Translations under genes and position numbers: made by a program | Virus record (IMG/VR): IMGVR_UViG_3300031997_000001 | Coordinates: 171,459 to 235,458 of that record | Strand: one strand, 5' to 3' | Source of the DNA: a virus | Length of the DNA: 64,000 nucleotides | Notes under the pieces: generated by a model | The model's input: only the letters and a program-made list of their open reading frames with translations | What the model was told of the DNA's origin: nothing | Databases searched by the model: none | In this document: piece by piece, positions 1 to 7,974 of the stretch | Position numbering within the stretch: the stretch's first letter is position 1 | How the letters are laid out: each line of letters starts with the position of its first letter

Positions 1-854
1 TAATAACAGAATACAAGCAGGGATTGTCCAGTCTTATGCTTGCGCGCAAATATGGCATTCCAAAGTGCGCAGTTCTGCGGATTCTTGCAAAAGCTGGCGT
101 TGAACGGCGCTCGCTTTCTGTCGCACTTAGAAAGTATGCCATAGATGAGACTTTCTTCGATCGGATCGACAACGAACGGAAAGCGTATTGGCTCGGGTTC
201 TTATTAGCTGATGGACACATACGCCATTCGGGTCGTTTCAACAGGAGCGGGTCTGTAAGGGTGGCACTACAAGGGCGAGATGTGGCGCACCTTGAAATGC
301 TCAAATCACACATAGGCAGCCAAAAGCCGATCAAGCTCACCACCACAAATGCGGGGCACCCGTGTTGCATGCTTGATCTTCACTCTACGAGACTCGCGAA
401 CGTCCTGCTGTCTGCTGGCTGGACTGAGTTTAAAGAGAAAGGCGACTGCCGCATTTTAAGCACAGTACCGTTACGGTTGCGGCGACATCTCGTACGCGGC
501 CTTGTAGACGGCGATGGTCACTTTCGGAGTTCTCCGGCTTACAGGTGGAGAAACGGCAGGGTGTCGTACCAGCTCCATTTTGAGTTTGTCGACCTCCACC
601 TTCCTATCGTTCAATGGGTCCAGCAGTACCTCGTGCGGCATTGTGCCATGCACCGCACAAAGGTATATCATCCATCAAAAGCTTACACGATCCGTTACGG
701 TGGTAAGCAGGTCACGCGTATTTTGCGCCACCTCTACGCTAGCGCACACGTCGCACTTGAGCGGAAGGTAATTAAAGCACATGCTTTGCTTTCTGCTGCG
801 TCTCCGTCCCCACAAATCCGCAGCCGGAGCACCGATAAGTCGGCTCCGCTTTGA
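1..854 (+). CDS. LAGLIDADG homing endonuclease, 5' end outside window
   Basis: Homing endonuclease that would cut a recipient allele to spread its own gene. Two LAGLIDADG-type helices are visible: AYWLGFLLADG (about residues 54-64 from the TTG at 24) and LVRGLVDGDGHF (about 156-167), the usual arrangement of a single-chain enzyme. The reading frame is open to base 1, and the upstream residues (ITEYKQG then LSSLMLARKYGIP) read as a helix-turn-helix, so the true start is probably left of the window. It lies opposite to the neighbouring operon and its last 83 bases overlap, tail to tail, the 3' end of the NAD+ ligase gene. It is visibly less GC-rich than its neighbours, which fits recent insertion. 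Confidence 0.85.
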   Translation, partial: ITEYKQGLSSLMLARKYGIPKCAVLRILAKAGVERRSLSVALRKYAIDETFFDRIDNERKAYWLGFLLADGHIRHSGRFNRSGSVRVALQGRDVAHLEMLKSHIGSQKPIKLTTTNAGHPCCMLDLHSTRLANVLLSAGWTEFKEKGDCRILSTVPLRLRRHLVRGLVDGDGHFRSSPAYRWRNGRVSYQLHFEFVDLHLPIVQWVQQYLVRHCAMHRTKVYHPSKAYTIRYGGKQVTRILRHLYASAHVALERKVIKAHALLSAASPSPQIRSRSTDKSAPL

Positions 855-1923
855 TGCACTTCGGCACAACATCCCCAGCCCTGATGATGGCCACAGTCGA
901 TCCGAGCCTGGCCCCGAGGCGTTCGATCTCCTCCACGTTGTTGAGGAGTACGTTCGAGATGATCACGCCTCCGATTCCGACGGGCTTGACCTTTCCGGTC
1001 GGAATTATGGCCCCTGTATGTCCAATGGTGAAGATCACGTCCTCGAGAACGGTCTCCGCCCCGAGCGCCTCCCACTTGTACGCCCGCTGTCCCTTCGGCC
1101 GGTCGTCCGAGACGCCCATCGCCTCGGAAGCCGCGCAGTCGTTGAGCTTGACGACGATCCCGTCGACCTCGAAGGGCAGCTTCTCCCGCGCCTGGCCCAT
1201 CGCCTCGTGCGCCTTCTCGACGTTCTCCAGCTTGGTCAGCTTCTGCATCAGGTGGACCTGGAACCCGCAGCTCTCCAGGAACTGGAGCTTCTGGAGCTCG
1301 GTGCCCACGATCAGCAGGTCAGACTCCGTGCCGACGACGTCGTACGGCAGGACGCGCAGATGCTCGCATCCGGCCCCGTCCTTGGACCGCATGACCCCGT
1401 TGCCCTGGTTGCGCGGGTTGGAGCCATCCGGCCAGTACTTCTTGAAGTCCTCCTTGTACAGCAGACACTCCCCGCGGATGAACCCGGTGAACGGGGTAGG
1501 GAGCTGCTTGATGATATGCGTGGACCTGAGGATGTTGACCGTCACGTCCTCCCCGACCTTCCCGTCGCCTCGGGAGACCGCCCGGACCAGCTTCCCCTTC
1601 TTGTACTCCAGGGAGAGCGAGCAGCCATCATACTTCCACTGGACCACGACTTCCTTGACGGGGAGCTTGTCCCACCACTTCCCCAGCTCCTCGAGCGTCT
1701 TGACCTTCTCCTGGGAGCCCATCGCTATGGCGTGCTTGACCGGCTTGAAGAGGGAGCCAGCCGGCGGGGCGCCGACCGTCTTGAGGAAGTCGTTCTTGGG
1801 GTCCAGCTCCCGAAGCTGGTCGACCAGCGCGTCGAACTCGGCGTCCGTCAAGAGAGAGACGCCGGTGTTGTAATAGGCCTCGGAGGCGGCCTTCAGCTGG
1901 GCGACGATCGCGGTGATGCTCAT
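772..1923 (-). CDS. ligA: NAD+-dependent DNA ligase, truncated at the zinc finger
   Basis: Seals nicks using NAD+. Residues 10-40 are the NMN-binding Ia domain (AYYNTGVSLLTDAEFDAL). The adenylation domain follows, with nucleotidyl lysine K97 (WKYDG), SRGDGKVGEDVT (118-128), FIRGEC, FEVDGIVVKL (251-260) and YKWE. An OB fold covers about 296-360 (GHTGAIIPTGKVKP). A zinc finger then begins (C365, C368) but the protein stops at 383, so the second cysteine pair, the helix-hairpin-helix domain and BRCT are missing; full-length family members are about 650-700 aa. The missing part coincides with the convergent homing endonuclease. It may be a truncation, or a split ligase like T5 LigA/LigB with the rest left of the window. 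Start ATG has GGAG upstream and overlaps the previous stop. Confidence 0.93.
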   Translation of the reverse strand: MSITAIVAQLKAASEAYYNTGVSLLTDAEFDALVDQLRELDPKNDFLKTVGAPPAGSLFKPVKHAIAMGSQEKVKTLEELGKWWDKLPVKEVVVQWKYDGCSLSLEYKKGKLVRAVSRGDGKVGEDVTVNILRSTHIIKQLPTPFTGFIRGECLLYKEDFKKYWPDGSNPRNQGNGVMRSKDGAGCEHLRVLPYDVVGTESDLLIVGTELQKLQFLESCGFQVHLMQKLTKLENVEKAHEAMGQAREKLPFEVDGIVVKLNDCAASEAMGVSDDRPKGQRAYKWEALGAETVLEDVIFTIGHTGAIIPTGKVKPVGIGGVIISNVLLNNVEEIERLGARLGSTVAIIRAGDVVPKCIKAEPTYRCSGCGFVGTETQQKAKHVL

Positions 1924-2111
1924 GCCAGTGTCTCCAATTCCCGACGCAGTTCCGTCTCCCCCATGTACTGAATGTTGGAGAGGTAGGAGTACAGCTCATC
2001 GTCGCTCAGCCCATCCCTGTTCGGCTTATAGTGCTCGGTCAGGAGCTTCCGGACCTCGGTGATGTCCAGTTCCTTCTGGGCCAGAAGCTGCTTCGCCTGA
2101 TCGCTGGTCAT
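1920..2111 (-). CDS. Small hypothetical protein between two ligase genes
   Basis: A 63-residue acidic, helical protein (starts MTSDQAKQLLAQKELDITEV) of unknown function. The ATG at 2111 is preceded by GGAGGA and overlaps the upstream ligase-like stop as TGATG. Its own stop overlaps the ligA start as ATGA. Such linked overlaps indicate translational coupling with both ligases, so it may be a partner of one of them; that is inference only. Confidence 0.75.
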   Translation of the reverse strand: MTSDQAKQLLAQKELDITEVRKLLTEHYKPNRDGLSDDELYSYLSNIQYMGETELRRELETLA

Positions 2112-2689
2112 CAGTCCTCCTTCGTCTTGAGATCCTCGTCCGGGACGATGGTCCGGGTCATTCCAGATAATCCATCTCTCCACTTGAGCTTGAACATGGC
2201 CGGGTTGTCGACCGACTTATGGAAATCGCCGACCAGCTTCGAGCCGAGGCGCTTGAGCACGATCCCCTCGGTCTTCATGTCGCCGATGAGGGACTTGTAG
2301 AGCGCGGCGTAGCCCGTGGTCTGACCAGGAATGAGATGGATCGGCCATCTGGCACCGTCCACTCTGATTCCGTTGTAGATCCCGAACACCTTCGCGTACC
2401 GCTCCTCGACGGGGAGATGACCGACCCACTCGCCCCTCTCGTACATCATGTCGAAGAGCCACATTCCCTCTTCCTTCCACGCCTCACGCCGGCAGGTCCA
2501 CTCGGCGTTCAGGACCGTGCCATCCTCGAGCGGCAGGAGTTTGAGGGCATCTCTCATGTCGTCCGAGATGGCGAGCGGCTTCATCACGCGGGAGAGGACG
2601 ACCAGTTCGCCCTTCTCTCGGAAGATCAGGGAGTTGTGTCCATCGAGCTTCGGCTGGGCGACGTATTCGCCCTCCTTGATCATCTTCAA
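2111..2689 (-). CDS. ATP-dependent DNA/RNA ligase-like nucleotidyltransferase (minimal catalytic domain)
   Basis: Contains the motifs of the covalent nucleotidyltransferase superfamily: motif I AQPKLDG with candidate lysine K14, motif III-like NAEW (E63), motif IV EGIVLK (141-146) and motif V FKLKW (166-170). At 192 aa it is only the adenylation domain, with no OB fold. KxDG beside an NAD+ ligase gene makes this a two-ligase operon. The annotated start is a TTG without SD. In frame upstream, with no stop, lies a protein-like DKPSHIYSLKM, and an AAGGAG sits seven bases before an ATC codon, so the real start may be non-canonical. Substrate (DNA or RNA) is not known. Confidence 0.78.
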   Translation of the reverse strand: MKMIKEGEYVAQPKLDGHNSLIFREKGELVVLSRVMKPLAISDDMRDALKLLPLEDGTVLNAEWTCRREAWKEEGMWLFDMMYERGEWVGHLPVEERYAKVFGIYNGIRVDGARWPIHLIPGQTTGYAALYKSLIGDMKTEGIVLKRLGSKLVGDFHKSVDNPAMFKLKWRDGLSGMTRTIVPDEDLKTKED

Positions 2690-2711
2690 GGAATAGATGT
2701 GAGACGGTTTG

Positions 2712-3020
2712 TCAGGAAATCTGGGCTTGATTGGGTGTCTCCTTGAGCTTGAGCCCGGCCTGGAACGCCTTGTCGAAGGCCTTCTCGACCTTCGCGTAGG
2801 CCTCCATTTCCTGCTTCGCCATCCGGTTCAGGATGGCGTCACCGCAACCGGGACAACCGTCCTTGCTGACCAGCGCCTTGTTGAGGATCTCGATGACGGC
2901 AGCCGCCTTGCCCAGCCTGCGCCACAGGGAACCGATGACCTGATGGTTGCAGGCGAAGCAATGGCCGTACTCCTCGATCCACTTCCTGATGCTGCCGCAC
3001 TTCGGACACTTGGGGCTCAT
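2712..3020 (-). CDS. Zinc-ribbon hypothetical protein
   Basis: A 102-residue protein with an N-terminal zinc ribbon (CPKCG at 4-8, then CFAC), a third CPGCG pair in the middle and a charged helical C-terminus. GGAGG precedes the ATG at 3020, which overlaps the upstream stop as ATGA. No specific family was recognised; nucleic-acid or protein binding through zinc is likely. Confidence 0.75.
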   Translation of the reverse strand: MSPKCPKCGSIRKWIEEYGHCFACNHQVIGSLWRRLGKAAAVIEILNKALVSKDGCPGCGDAILNRMAKQEMEAYAKVEKAFDKAFQAGLKLKETPNQAQIS

Positions 3021-3301
3021 TTCGCCTCCAGGAATTCCATGCCGTAGCTCGTCGGACCCCCGTTCTCGACGGTGCTCCAGAGACGATAGACCAGGAACTT
3101 CTTCTTGAAGATCCGCCCCTTCGACGTCCGGACCGATGCGGCCCAGACCTTCCCTTCCGGGTCCTTGAACTCGACCGGAAGCCCTTCCTTCCTCGCCAGG
3201 GCGCAGAGCGCCCTGACCGTCGTCGGCGTCGTCCGCGGCTTGGTACCGCTGCGGCACCAGTGTCCGGTCATCGGAAAGCGTCTGATTGCAGCGTTGGTCA
3301 T
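3017..3301 (-). CDS. Hypothetical protein
   Basis: A 94-residue basic protein. The C-terminal half (VEFKDPEGKVWAASVRTSKG) has alternating strand character like a small beta barrel. The start has GGGAGG upstream and the stop overlaps the next gene. Function unknown. Confidence 0.7.
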   Translation of the reverse strand: MTNAAIRRFPMTGHWCRSGTKPRTTPTTVRALCALARKEGLPVEFKDPEGKVWAASVRTSKGRIFKKKFLVYRLWSTVENGGPTSYGMEFLEAK

Positions 3302-3314
3302 AATCTTCCCTCCC

Positions 3315-4259
3315 CTAGATTTCCAGCTTCCTGACGTTCAGGATCCGCTGGGCCAGCTCCTCGGCCGACTCGTTGAGCTCCTTGACCTTCACGTCGGGGA
3401 CGATCTCCCCGTACATCTCGATCCGGTCCTTGAGCCTCTTGACCTTCCTGAGCCGGGCTTCCATCCAGGTGATCTTGCCCTTGTCGGTGAGGTCCGGGGA
3501 CAGCTGATCGACTTCCTCGGCCAGCCCCTTCACGACGGATTCCAGCTCCTCCAGCACGGACCGGCCGAGGGTCACCTTGGAGACTTCGGCATCCGGCACG
3601 GGGAGATACTCGAAGCGCGCGTCGTTGGTATTCGGAGAGAGCTTCGACACCAGAGTCGAAACCTTCTCCACGACGCCGTTGAACTGCGCCGGGACGAAGT
3701 AGACGTTGCCCTGGTCCCGCAGGGTGATCAGGTCCGCCTCCTCCTCGATGATGCGCTGGAGGTAGCGGGTTATGTCGCTCGAGTTGTACCGGACCTTCTC
3801 CTTCTCGAACAGCTCGAGGACCAGCTTGTTGATCGCGGCGTTGGCGGTGTAGCCGGGCATCTCGGAGATGAGGGCCTCGGCGAAGTTCTTCGTCTCGTAG
3901 TACTTGCTCTTGGACACGATGACCCGAGTCTCGGTCGTGTACTTGAGCTCGCCGGACCCGACGGAGGTGCCGGTCAGCTGTTCAGCCGTGAACTGGAAGA
4001 CGATGAAGTCGTCGTCCTCGCTGACCCGCCGGATGATCCGACCTTCCTCCAGGTTGCGCAGGGCGCGGATGAAGGCACTGCGGTAATTATGTTCGCGAGC
4101 GTATTTGGTCGGGAGTCCGCTTTCCTCCAGCAGCTTGGTGAACTCGTCCTTGGTGATCGAGACGTTCCTCACGTTCCAGAACACAACCGACCCCAAGATC
4201 GGGCAGTCCAGACCTTTCATCTTGAGGAAGAATTGTGCGCGTTTCTCCTGAGCAGTCAT
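3315..4259 (-). CDS. Large hypothetical phage protein, possible DUF6744-like
   Basis: A 314-residue protein. The N-terminal part (LGSVVFWNVRNVSITKDEF, SAFIRALRNLEEGRIIRRV) looks like a winged-helix/alpha-beta region. The C-terminal third is helical and charged, with coiled-coil propensity. It resembles phage DUF6744-type proteins in length and layout, but this cannot be verified here. ATG at 4259 is chosen over GTG at 4271 because GGAGGAG sits directly before it. It is the last gene before the HNH insertion. Confidence 0.75.
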   Translation of the reverse strand: MTAQEKRAQFFLKMKGLDCPILGSVVFWNVRNVSITKDEFTKLLEESGLPTKYAREHNYRSAFIRALRNLEEGRIIRRVSEDDDFIVFQFTAEQLTGTSVGSGELKYTTETRVIVSKSKYYETKNFAEALISEMPGYTANAAINKLVLELFEKEKVRYNSSDITRYLQRIIEEEADLITLRDQGNVYFVPAQFNGVVEKVSTLVSKLSPNTNDARFEYLPVPDAEVSKVTLGRSVLEELESVVKGLAEEVDQLSPDLTDKGKITWMEARLRKVKRLKDRIEMYGEIVPDVKVKELNESAEELAQRILNVRKLEI

Positions 4260-4315
4260 GTGCTCCTCCACTTGGGATAGTCAAATATAGAACATAAGCA
4301 ACATGGGGTAATGCT

Positions 4316-4981
4316 ATGAAGAAATGCGCCTGGTGCAAGACGCCAAAGCCGAATTCGAAATTTCCCCTGCATTATCCAGTTTGTTTTAAGTGCTTGGCCT
4401 ATCGTGCGCGCAAAAGCAAGCCATGCAAGATTTGCGGAGTAACCAAACCAAAGAAAAAATTCCCCCCAGCCAGTCTTAGGTGTTATGCTTGTGCTTGGGT
4501 TTGTAAGCGTAAAGACCCCAAATACCGGGAAAAATGCAACGCGTACAACAGGCGCCGGTACAAGGAAGACGCAGCTTACAGACAACACTATCTCGCCAAA
4601 TGCCGGGTACGCAACAAAGAACGCTGGCGGCTGGGCTTGATACAAGCCTACGACGAAAGCTCCCCACGCAGGTGGCTTTTTGCAAAGACGCGCAGAGGGA
4701 GAACACACGGGCGACGCAGTAACTTCAAGTGGGGCGTTAGTCTGGATTTCCTGTGTGGTCTTTGGGAAGACCAAAAAGGCAAATGTGCTCTTTCTGGTCT
4801 TCCCATGACAATGCAACGATACAGGCTTGATGGCGCATCCATAGACCGGATCGACTCCACCAAAGGCTACGTGCCTGGGAACATCCAGCTTGTGTGCAAG
4901 GCCATCAACCTCGCGAAGAATAAGAACACGAACGAGGAGATGATGGCATTCATTAAGGCGCTCCGGGCTATTCCTAGATAA
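4316..4981 (+). CDS. HNH homing endonuclease with N-terminal zinc modules
   Basis: Free-standing HNH endonuclease, 221 aa. The N-terminus carries repeated Cys pairs (CAWC, CFKC, CKICG, CYAC) that should form two zinc modules. The C-terminus has the HNH core: GKCALSG, then SIDRIDSTKGYVPGNIQLVC. It stands on the plus strand in a minus-strand operon and is AT-richer than its neighbours, both typical of a mobile endonuclease gene. The SD is weak. The HNH core is closely similar to both cores of the tandem-HNH protein at 48.7-49.8 kb. Confidence 0.88.
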   Translation: MKKCAWCKTPKPNSKFPLHYPVCFKCLAYRARKSKPCKICGVTKPKKKFPPASLRCYACAWVCKRKDPKYREKCNAYNRRRYKEDAAYRQHYLAKCRVRNKERWRLGLIQAYDESSPRRWLFAKTRRGRTHGRRSNFKWGVSLDFLCGLWEDQKGKCALSGLPMTMQRYRLDGASIDRIDSTKGYVPGNIQLVCKAINLAKNKNTNEEMMAFIKALRAIPR

Positions 4982-4997
4982 CTCCTTTGGTACGCAG

Positions 4998-5216
4998 TCA
5001 CTGCTTGACCTGCTGGCTGGCCTGTGTCATTTCTCTGATCCAGTCGACTGTCAGGTCTCCATGCTGCGCCCGCTGGGTCGGCTCGTCGCAGCCCTGCTCG
5101 ACGGCAAGGCCGAGGGCGCGAATGACCTCGAATGGGACGAAGGCGCAGACGCCGCCGACCTTGTCGAAGCCGTTGACTCGGACGAACTTTCCCCCGTTCA
5201 GGTTGTTGACCATCAT
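4998..5216 (-). CDS. Small hypothetical protein
   Basis: A 72-residue protein (MMVNNLNGGKFVRVNGFDKV) with a compact alpha/beta look and a Gln-rich end. AGGGG precedes the first of two adjacent ATGs (5216, 5213), and the upstream DUF2997-like gene's stop overlaps the start. Probably part of that operon; function unknown. Confidence 0.7.
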   Translation of the reverse strand: MMVNNLNGGKFVRVNGFDKVGGVCAFVPFEVIRALGLAVEQGCDEPTQRAQHGDLTVDWIREMTQASQQVKQ

Positions 5217-5401
5217 CCGTTCCCCTGCTTGACCTGGTTCTTGTCGGCCTGGACCACGTGGTCCATCCCCTTGTGCCGCTCCTCGATCTTGCCCAGGCTC
5301 TTGGCCAGATCCTCGGTGAAGGAGGCCGTACCCTGACCGTTGGCCCCCTCTGCATGGATCTTGACTTCCCCGTCGTTGATCTTGAGCACTATTTCTTTCA
5401 T
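5213..5401 (-). CDS. DUF2997-like small protein (copy 1)
   Basis: A 62-residue protein with the DUF2997 layout: an N-terminal beta hairpin (EIVLKINDGEVKIHAEG), a loop, then a helix (ASFTEDLAKSLG). In bacteria and cyanobacteria DUF2997 genes sit next to DUF1257 (Ycf35), and that is the order here: Ycf46-like ATPase, DUF1257-like, DUF2997-like. GGGGAGG precedes the ATG. A second copy lies at 8884-9075, also beside a DUF1257 gene. Confidence 0.75.
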   Translation of the reverse strand: MKEIVLKINDGEVKIHAEGANGQGTASFTEDLAKSLGKIEERHKGMDHVVQADKNQVKQGNG

Positions 5402-5438
5402 CTTTCCTCCCCATTCATTATGCCTGAGACACTCCTCA

Positions 5439-5510
5439 CTATTCGAGCTCCAACTTTCTTTCCCCGAGCTCCGCCTTGGTCGGAATGGTGACTGTCGTAA
5501 AGGAGAACAT
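5439..5510 (-). CDS. Possible 23-residue peptide
   Basis: Short ORF (MFSFTTVTIPTKAELGERKL...) preceded by AAAGGAC at a workable distance, in the 134-base space between the DUF1257-like and DUF2997-like genes. It reads like the N-terminal strand and helix of a DUF1257 protein (compare the opening of the gene at 9106-9561), so it may be a remnant. Low certainty. Confidence 0.35.
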   Translation of the reverse strand: MFSFTTVTIPTKAELGERKLELE

Positions 5511-5535
5511 AGTGTTGTCCTTTCAGCCATAGGAT

Positions 5536-5817
5536 CTAGTACTGCCTCAGGGTGAGTTGGATCTCGTTCCCGTTGTTCATCCGGACGACGGTGTACCCCG
5601 CCTGCTTCGCCTTCGCGGTGGCGAGGGATGCGGCGTACTCGTTCTTGAACAGCTTCTCGAACCCGGGGTATTGCTCCTTGGGCTCGACCTTGTACATCCC
5701 GTTCGGGAGCTTGGTGATCTTGGACTCCCAGCCGTGGTCCTTCTTCAGCTTCTCCGCGGCTGCCTTCGCGGCTGCCTGGTCCTTGACCTCGATGCTGACC
5801 CTCGTGAAACAGGGCAC
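5536..5817 (-). CDS. DUF1257/Ycf35-like small protein (copy 1)
   Basis: A 93-residue protein. The start (PCFTRVSIEVKDQAAAKAA), the middle YPGFEKLFKNEYAAS and the end (GNEIQLTLRQY) follow the DUF1257 (Ycf35) pattern: an initial strand, a long helix, and a final strand ending in basic and aromatic residues. It is shorter than the copy at 9106-9561. GTG at 5817 is chosen because AGGAAGAT lies just before it and the codons upstream are not protein-like. It follows the Ycf46-like ATPase. Confidence 0.7.
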   Translation of the reverse strand: MPCFTRVSIEVKDQAAAKAAAEKLKKDHGWESKITKLPNGMYKVEPKEQYPGFEKLFKNEYAASLATAKAKQAGYTVVRMNNGNEIQLTLRQY

Positions 5818-5838
5818 ATCTTCCTCCCTTGATGAGCG

Positions 5839-5865
5839 GTGGGGGTCCCGATTTGGGACCCCCAC
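5839..5865 (-). terminator. Hairpin terminator after the AAA+ gene
   Basis: Perfect 11-bp inverted repeat (GTGGGGGTCCC and its complement) around a 5-base loop, nine bases after the AAA+ stop codon. There is no long U tract, so termination strength is uncertain; it may also stabilise the mRNA 3' end. Confidence 0.6.
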
Positions 5866-5873
5866 CTTCTTGA

Positions 5874-7421
5874 CTACGCGTCCACCTTGCGGGACTTCTG
5901 CTCCTCTTCCTTGCGGTGGTTCGCGTTCTGGGCGAAGTCGCTGGCCCACTTCTTCATCGACTCCAGGTCGCCCCTCCGGGACCGGGAGAGGGGCACGGTC
6001 CGCAGGATGGCGGACAGGATGTGCATGTCGTTGAGCTCCTCCTTGCGGTAGAAGCCGGTGTAGAGGCCCGAGATCACGGCCTCCTCCAGCTCCGCCCCCG
6101 AGTACCCCTCGCTGTTGGAGGCGCACTCCTTGAGGCCCTGGGCGTCGAACTTCTTGGGATCGCGGCCCCGCTTGGTGATGTGGATCTTGAGAATCTCCTC
6201 CCGCTCCTTCTCGTCCGGGAGGTCGACGTAGAAGATCTCATCGAAGCGGCCCTTCCTGAGCAGCTCAGGCGGGAGTCCGTCGATCTTGTTGCACGTCGCC
6301 ACGATGAAGACCGGCGCGGTCTTCTCCTGCATCCAGGTGATGAACGACCCGAAGACGCGGGCGCTCACTCCGGAGTCCGTCTGGCCCGAGCTGGACATCC
6401 CAGCGAAGGCCTTCTCGATCTCGTCCACCCACAACACGCAGCGGCCCACGGCCTCTGCCGTCTGGATGGCGACCCGCATGTTCGCCTCGCTCTGGCCGAC
6501 CAGCCCGCCGAAGACGCGTCCCACGTCGAACTTGATGAGCGGGACCCCGAAGTTGGCGGCGCACGCCTTCGCCGCCAGGGACTTGCCCGTTCCCGGGATG
6601 CCCGTGAGCATCACGCCACGCGGGGCGGGGAGGCCGTACTTGCGGGCGTCCTCGGTGAACGCCAGCTTCCTGATGCTCAGCCACTCCTTGAGCACCACCA
6701 GCCCGCCGATGTCGTCCATCCCCTGCTTGGCAGGGTACCACTCCAGCACGCCCGACTTCTTGATGGCGTTGGCCTTCTCGGACATGACCAGCGTGGAAAT
6801 CTGGACCTTGGACTTCGGGTCGTCCTTGGTGGACTTCTTCCAGTCCACCACGCCCTTGGCCATGGCGTTCTCCGCCTCGACCGTGGTCAGGCCCATGCAG
6901 GCCTCCACGATGGCGAAGACCTCGTCCTTCGCGACGTCCCCCACGACGGTCTTGTTCTCCGTCACGAACCGGTCGATCATCGTGCCGATGATCGCCCTCT
7001 CGGGGAGGCCGAACTCCAGGAGCGTCACGTCGCGCTGCAGCCCGACGGGCAGCTCGTTGAGCGGGCTGATCATGATGAGCGTCTTCTTGGCCGTCTTGAA
7101 CTCGCGGGCGATGTCCCGGATGAGCCGCGCGATCTTGGGCACCTGGAAGAACGGGTGCAGGTCGCGGAACAGGAACACCACCTTCTCGCCGAACGTGGTC
7201 GTGCTCTCGGCGCCGCGGATCTTCGCGAGGGCGGCGACCGGGTCGTCAACCTCGTCGATGGTCTTGCCGTTGGCGTCGATGAAGCCGTCCGTGTGGCTCC
7301 ACACGACCACCTTCCACTTGAGCTCCTTGAGGGTGTTGGCGAGCTCCAGCTCGACGCGCGCCTCCTCGGGGCTCACGACCATGAGTACCGGATAGCGGGC
7401 CTTGATGTAGCTGTCAAACAT
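5874..7421 (-). CDS. AAA+ ATPase, Ycf46-like
   Basis: A 515-residue AAA+ protein. An N-terminal non-catalytic alpha/beta domain (1-200; IKARYPVLMVVSPEEARV, then FLFRDLHPFF) is the arrangement seen in Ycf46. The AAA+ core follows: Walker A GIPGTGKS (274-281), Walker B VLWVDEIE (329-336), sensor ATCN (375-378) and arginine finger GRFDEIF (391-397). The C-terminal helical lid ends in a basic tail. Ycf46 proteins are single-ring ATPases of unclear role, linked to regulation of CO2 uptake in cyanobacteria. Here the gene is the head of an operon with DUF1257-like and DUF2997-like genes, so the set probably works together. Confidence 0.9.
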   Translation of the reverse strand: MFDSYIKARYPVLMVVSPEEARVELELANTLKELKWKVVVWSHTDGFIDANGKTIDEVDDPVAALAKIRGAESTTTFGEKVVFLFRDLHPFFQVPKIARLIRDIAREFKTAKKTLIMISPLNELPVGLQRDVTLLEFGLPERAIIGTMIDRFVTENKTVVGDVAKDEVFAIVEACMGLTTVEAENAMAKGVVDWKKSTKDDPKSKVQISTLVMSEKANAIKKSGVLEWYPAKQGMDDIGGLVVLKEWLSIRKLAFTEDARKYGLPAPRGVMLTGIPGTGKSLAAKACAANFGVPLIKFDVGRVFGGLVGQSEANMRVAIQTAEAVGRCVLWVDEIEKAFAGMSSSGQTDSGVSARVFGSFITWMQEKTAPVFIVATCNKIDGLPPELLRKGRFDEIFYVDLPDEKEREEILKIHITKRGRDPKKFDAQGLKECASNSEGYSGAELEEAVISGLYTGFYRKEELNDMHILSAILRTVPLSRSRRGDLESMKKWASDFAQNANHRKEEEQKSRKVDA

Positions 7422-7442
7422 GCGAACCTCCTGTAAAGGGAA

Positions 7443-7733
7443 CTAACGCAATTCGCTCTTGTCCTTGGCTTCGAAGATCTCGAACTTGCGGCGGCTGTCC
7501 TTGTCCTCGTCTTCCGACCTGTCGCCGATGCACCACATGTTGGCATCGCCTGGGCGATCGTCTGAGGTCAGAACGTATGAGCAATCGCTCCACTTCGCGC
7601 CGAGGTTCTTGAGCGCGGACTCGGCTTCCTGTTTGGTGCCATAGCCGACGAAGAAGGTCGGCGGCTTGTCCAGGTCGCTGAGGATGGCTGAACCGCTCCT
7701 GTTGATCTGGTACTCCACGATCACGAAGCTCAT
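7443..7733 (-). CDS. Hypothetical protein
   Basis: A 96-residue acidic protein (MSFVIVEYQINRSGSAILSD) with a probable beta sheet and a helix (TKQEAESALKNLG). AAGGAG precedes the ATG at 7733. It lies just upstream of the AAA+ gene. Function unknown. Confidence 0.7.
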   Translation of the reverse strand: MSFVIVEYQINRSGSAILSDLDKPPTFFVGYGTKQEAESALKNLGAKWSDCSYVLTSDDRPGDANMWCIGDRSEDEDKDSRRKFEIFEAKDKSELR

Positions 7734-7743
7734 GGTCTCCTTC

Positions 7744-7974
7744 CTAATGGACGTGGGGAACGGAGCCTGCGTGCGCCAGGGCATGCTCTATCTGGTCGAC
7801 GTGCCGGTCGTACTCGTCCTCGGTGATGTCGAAGGTCCTGTTGCACAGGCCGCAGAGGGCCGTGTGCTGGATGCCGGAGCCCGTCACGTCCTCGGCTTCG
7901 ATGTGGACGGTGATGTAGGCGCCGCTGGCATGGCAGTCTTCGAACGGGCAGATGATGTGCTTTTCGTCGCTCAT
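7744..7974 (-). CDS. Small zinc-binding hypothetical protein
   Basis: A 76-residue protein with two Cys pairs (ICPFEDC near residue 9, CGLC in the middle) and a helical C-terminus rich in His (EHALAHAGSVPHVH), fitting a zinc ribbon. GGAGG and a TAATG overlap fix the start at 7974. Confidence 0.7.
   Translation of the reverse strand: MSDEKHIICPFEDCHASGAYITVHIEAEDVTGSGIQHTALCGLCNRTFDITEDEYDRHVDQIEHALAHAGSVPHVH

Noticed and set aside
3105-4280. 391-codon plus-strand open frame
   Set aside because: Antisense shadow of two minus-strand genes with SDs; composition rich in Leu/Asp/Val from complementary codons.
5916-7436. 506-codon plus-strand open frame over the AAA+ gene
   Set aside because: High-GC antisense shadow: no SD, poor residue composition, and the minus strand has clear AAA+ motifs.
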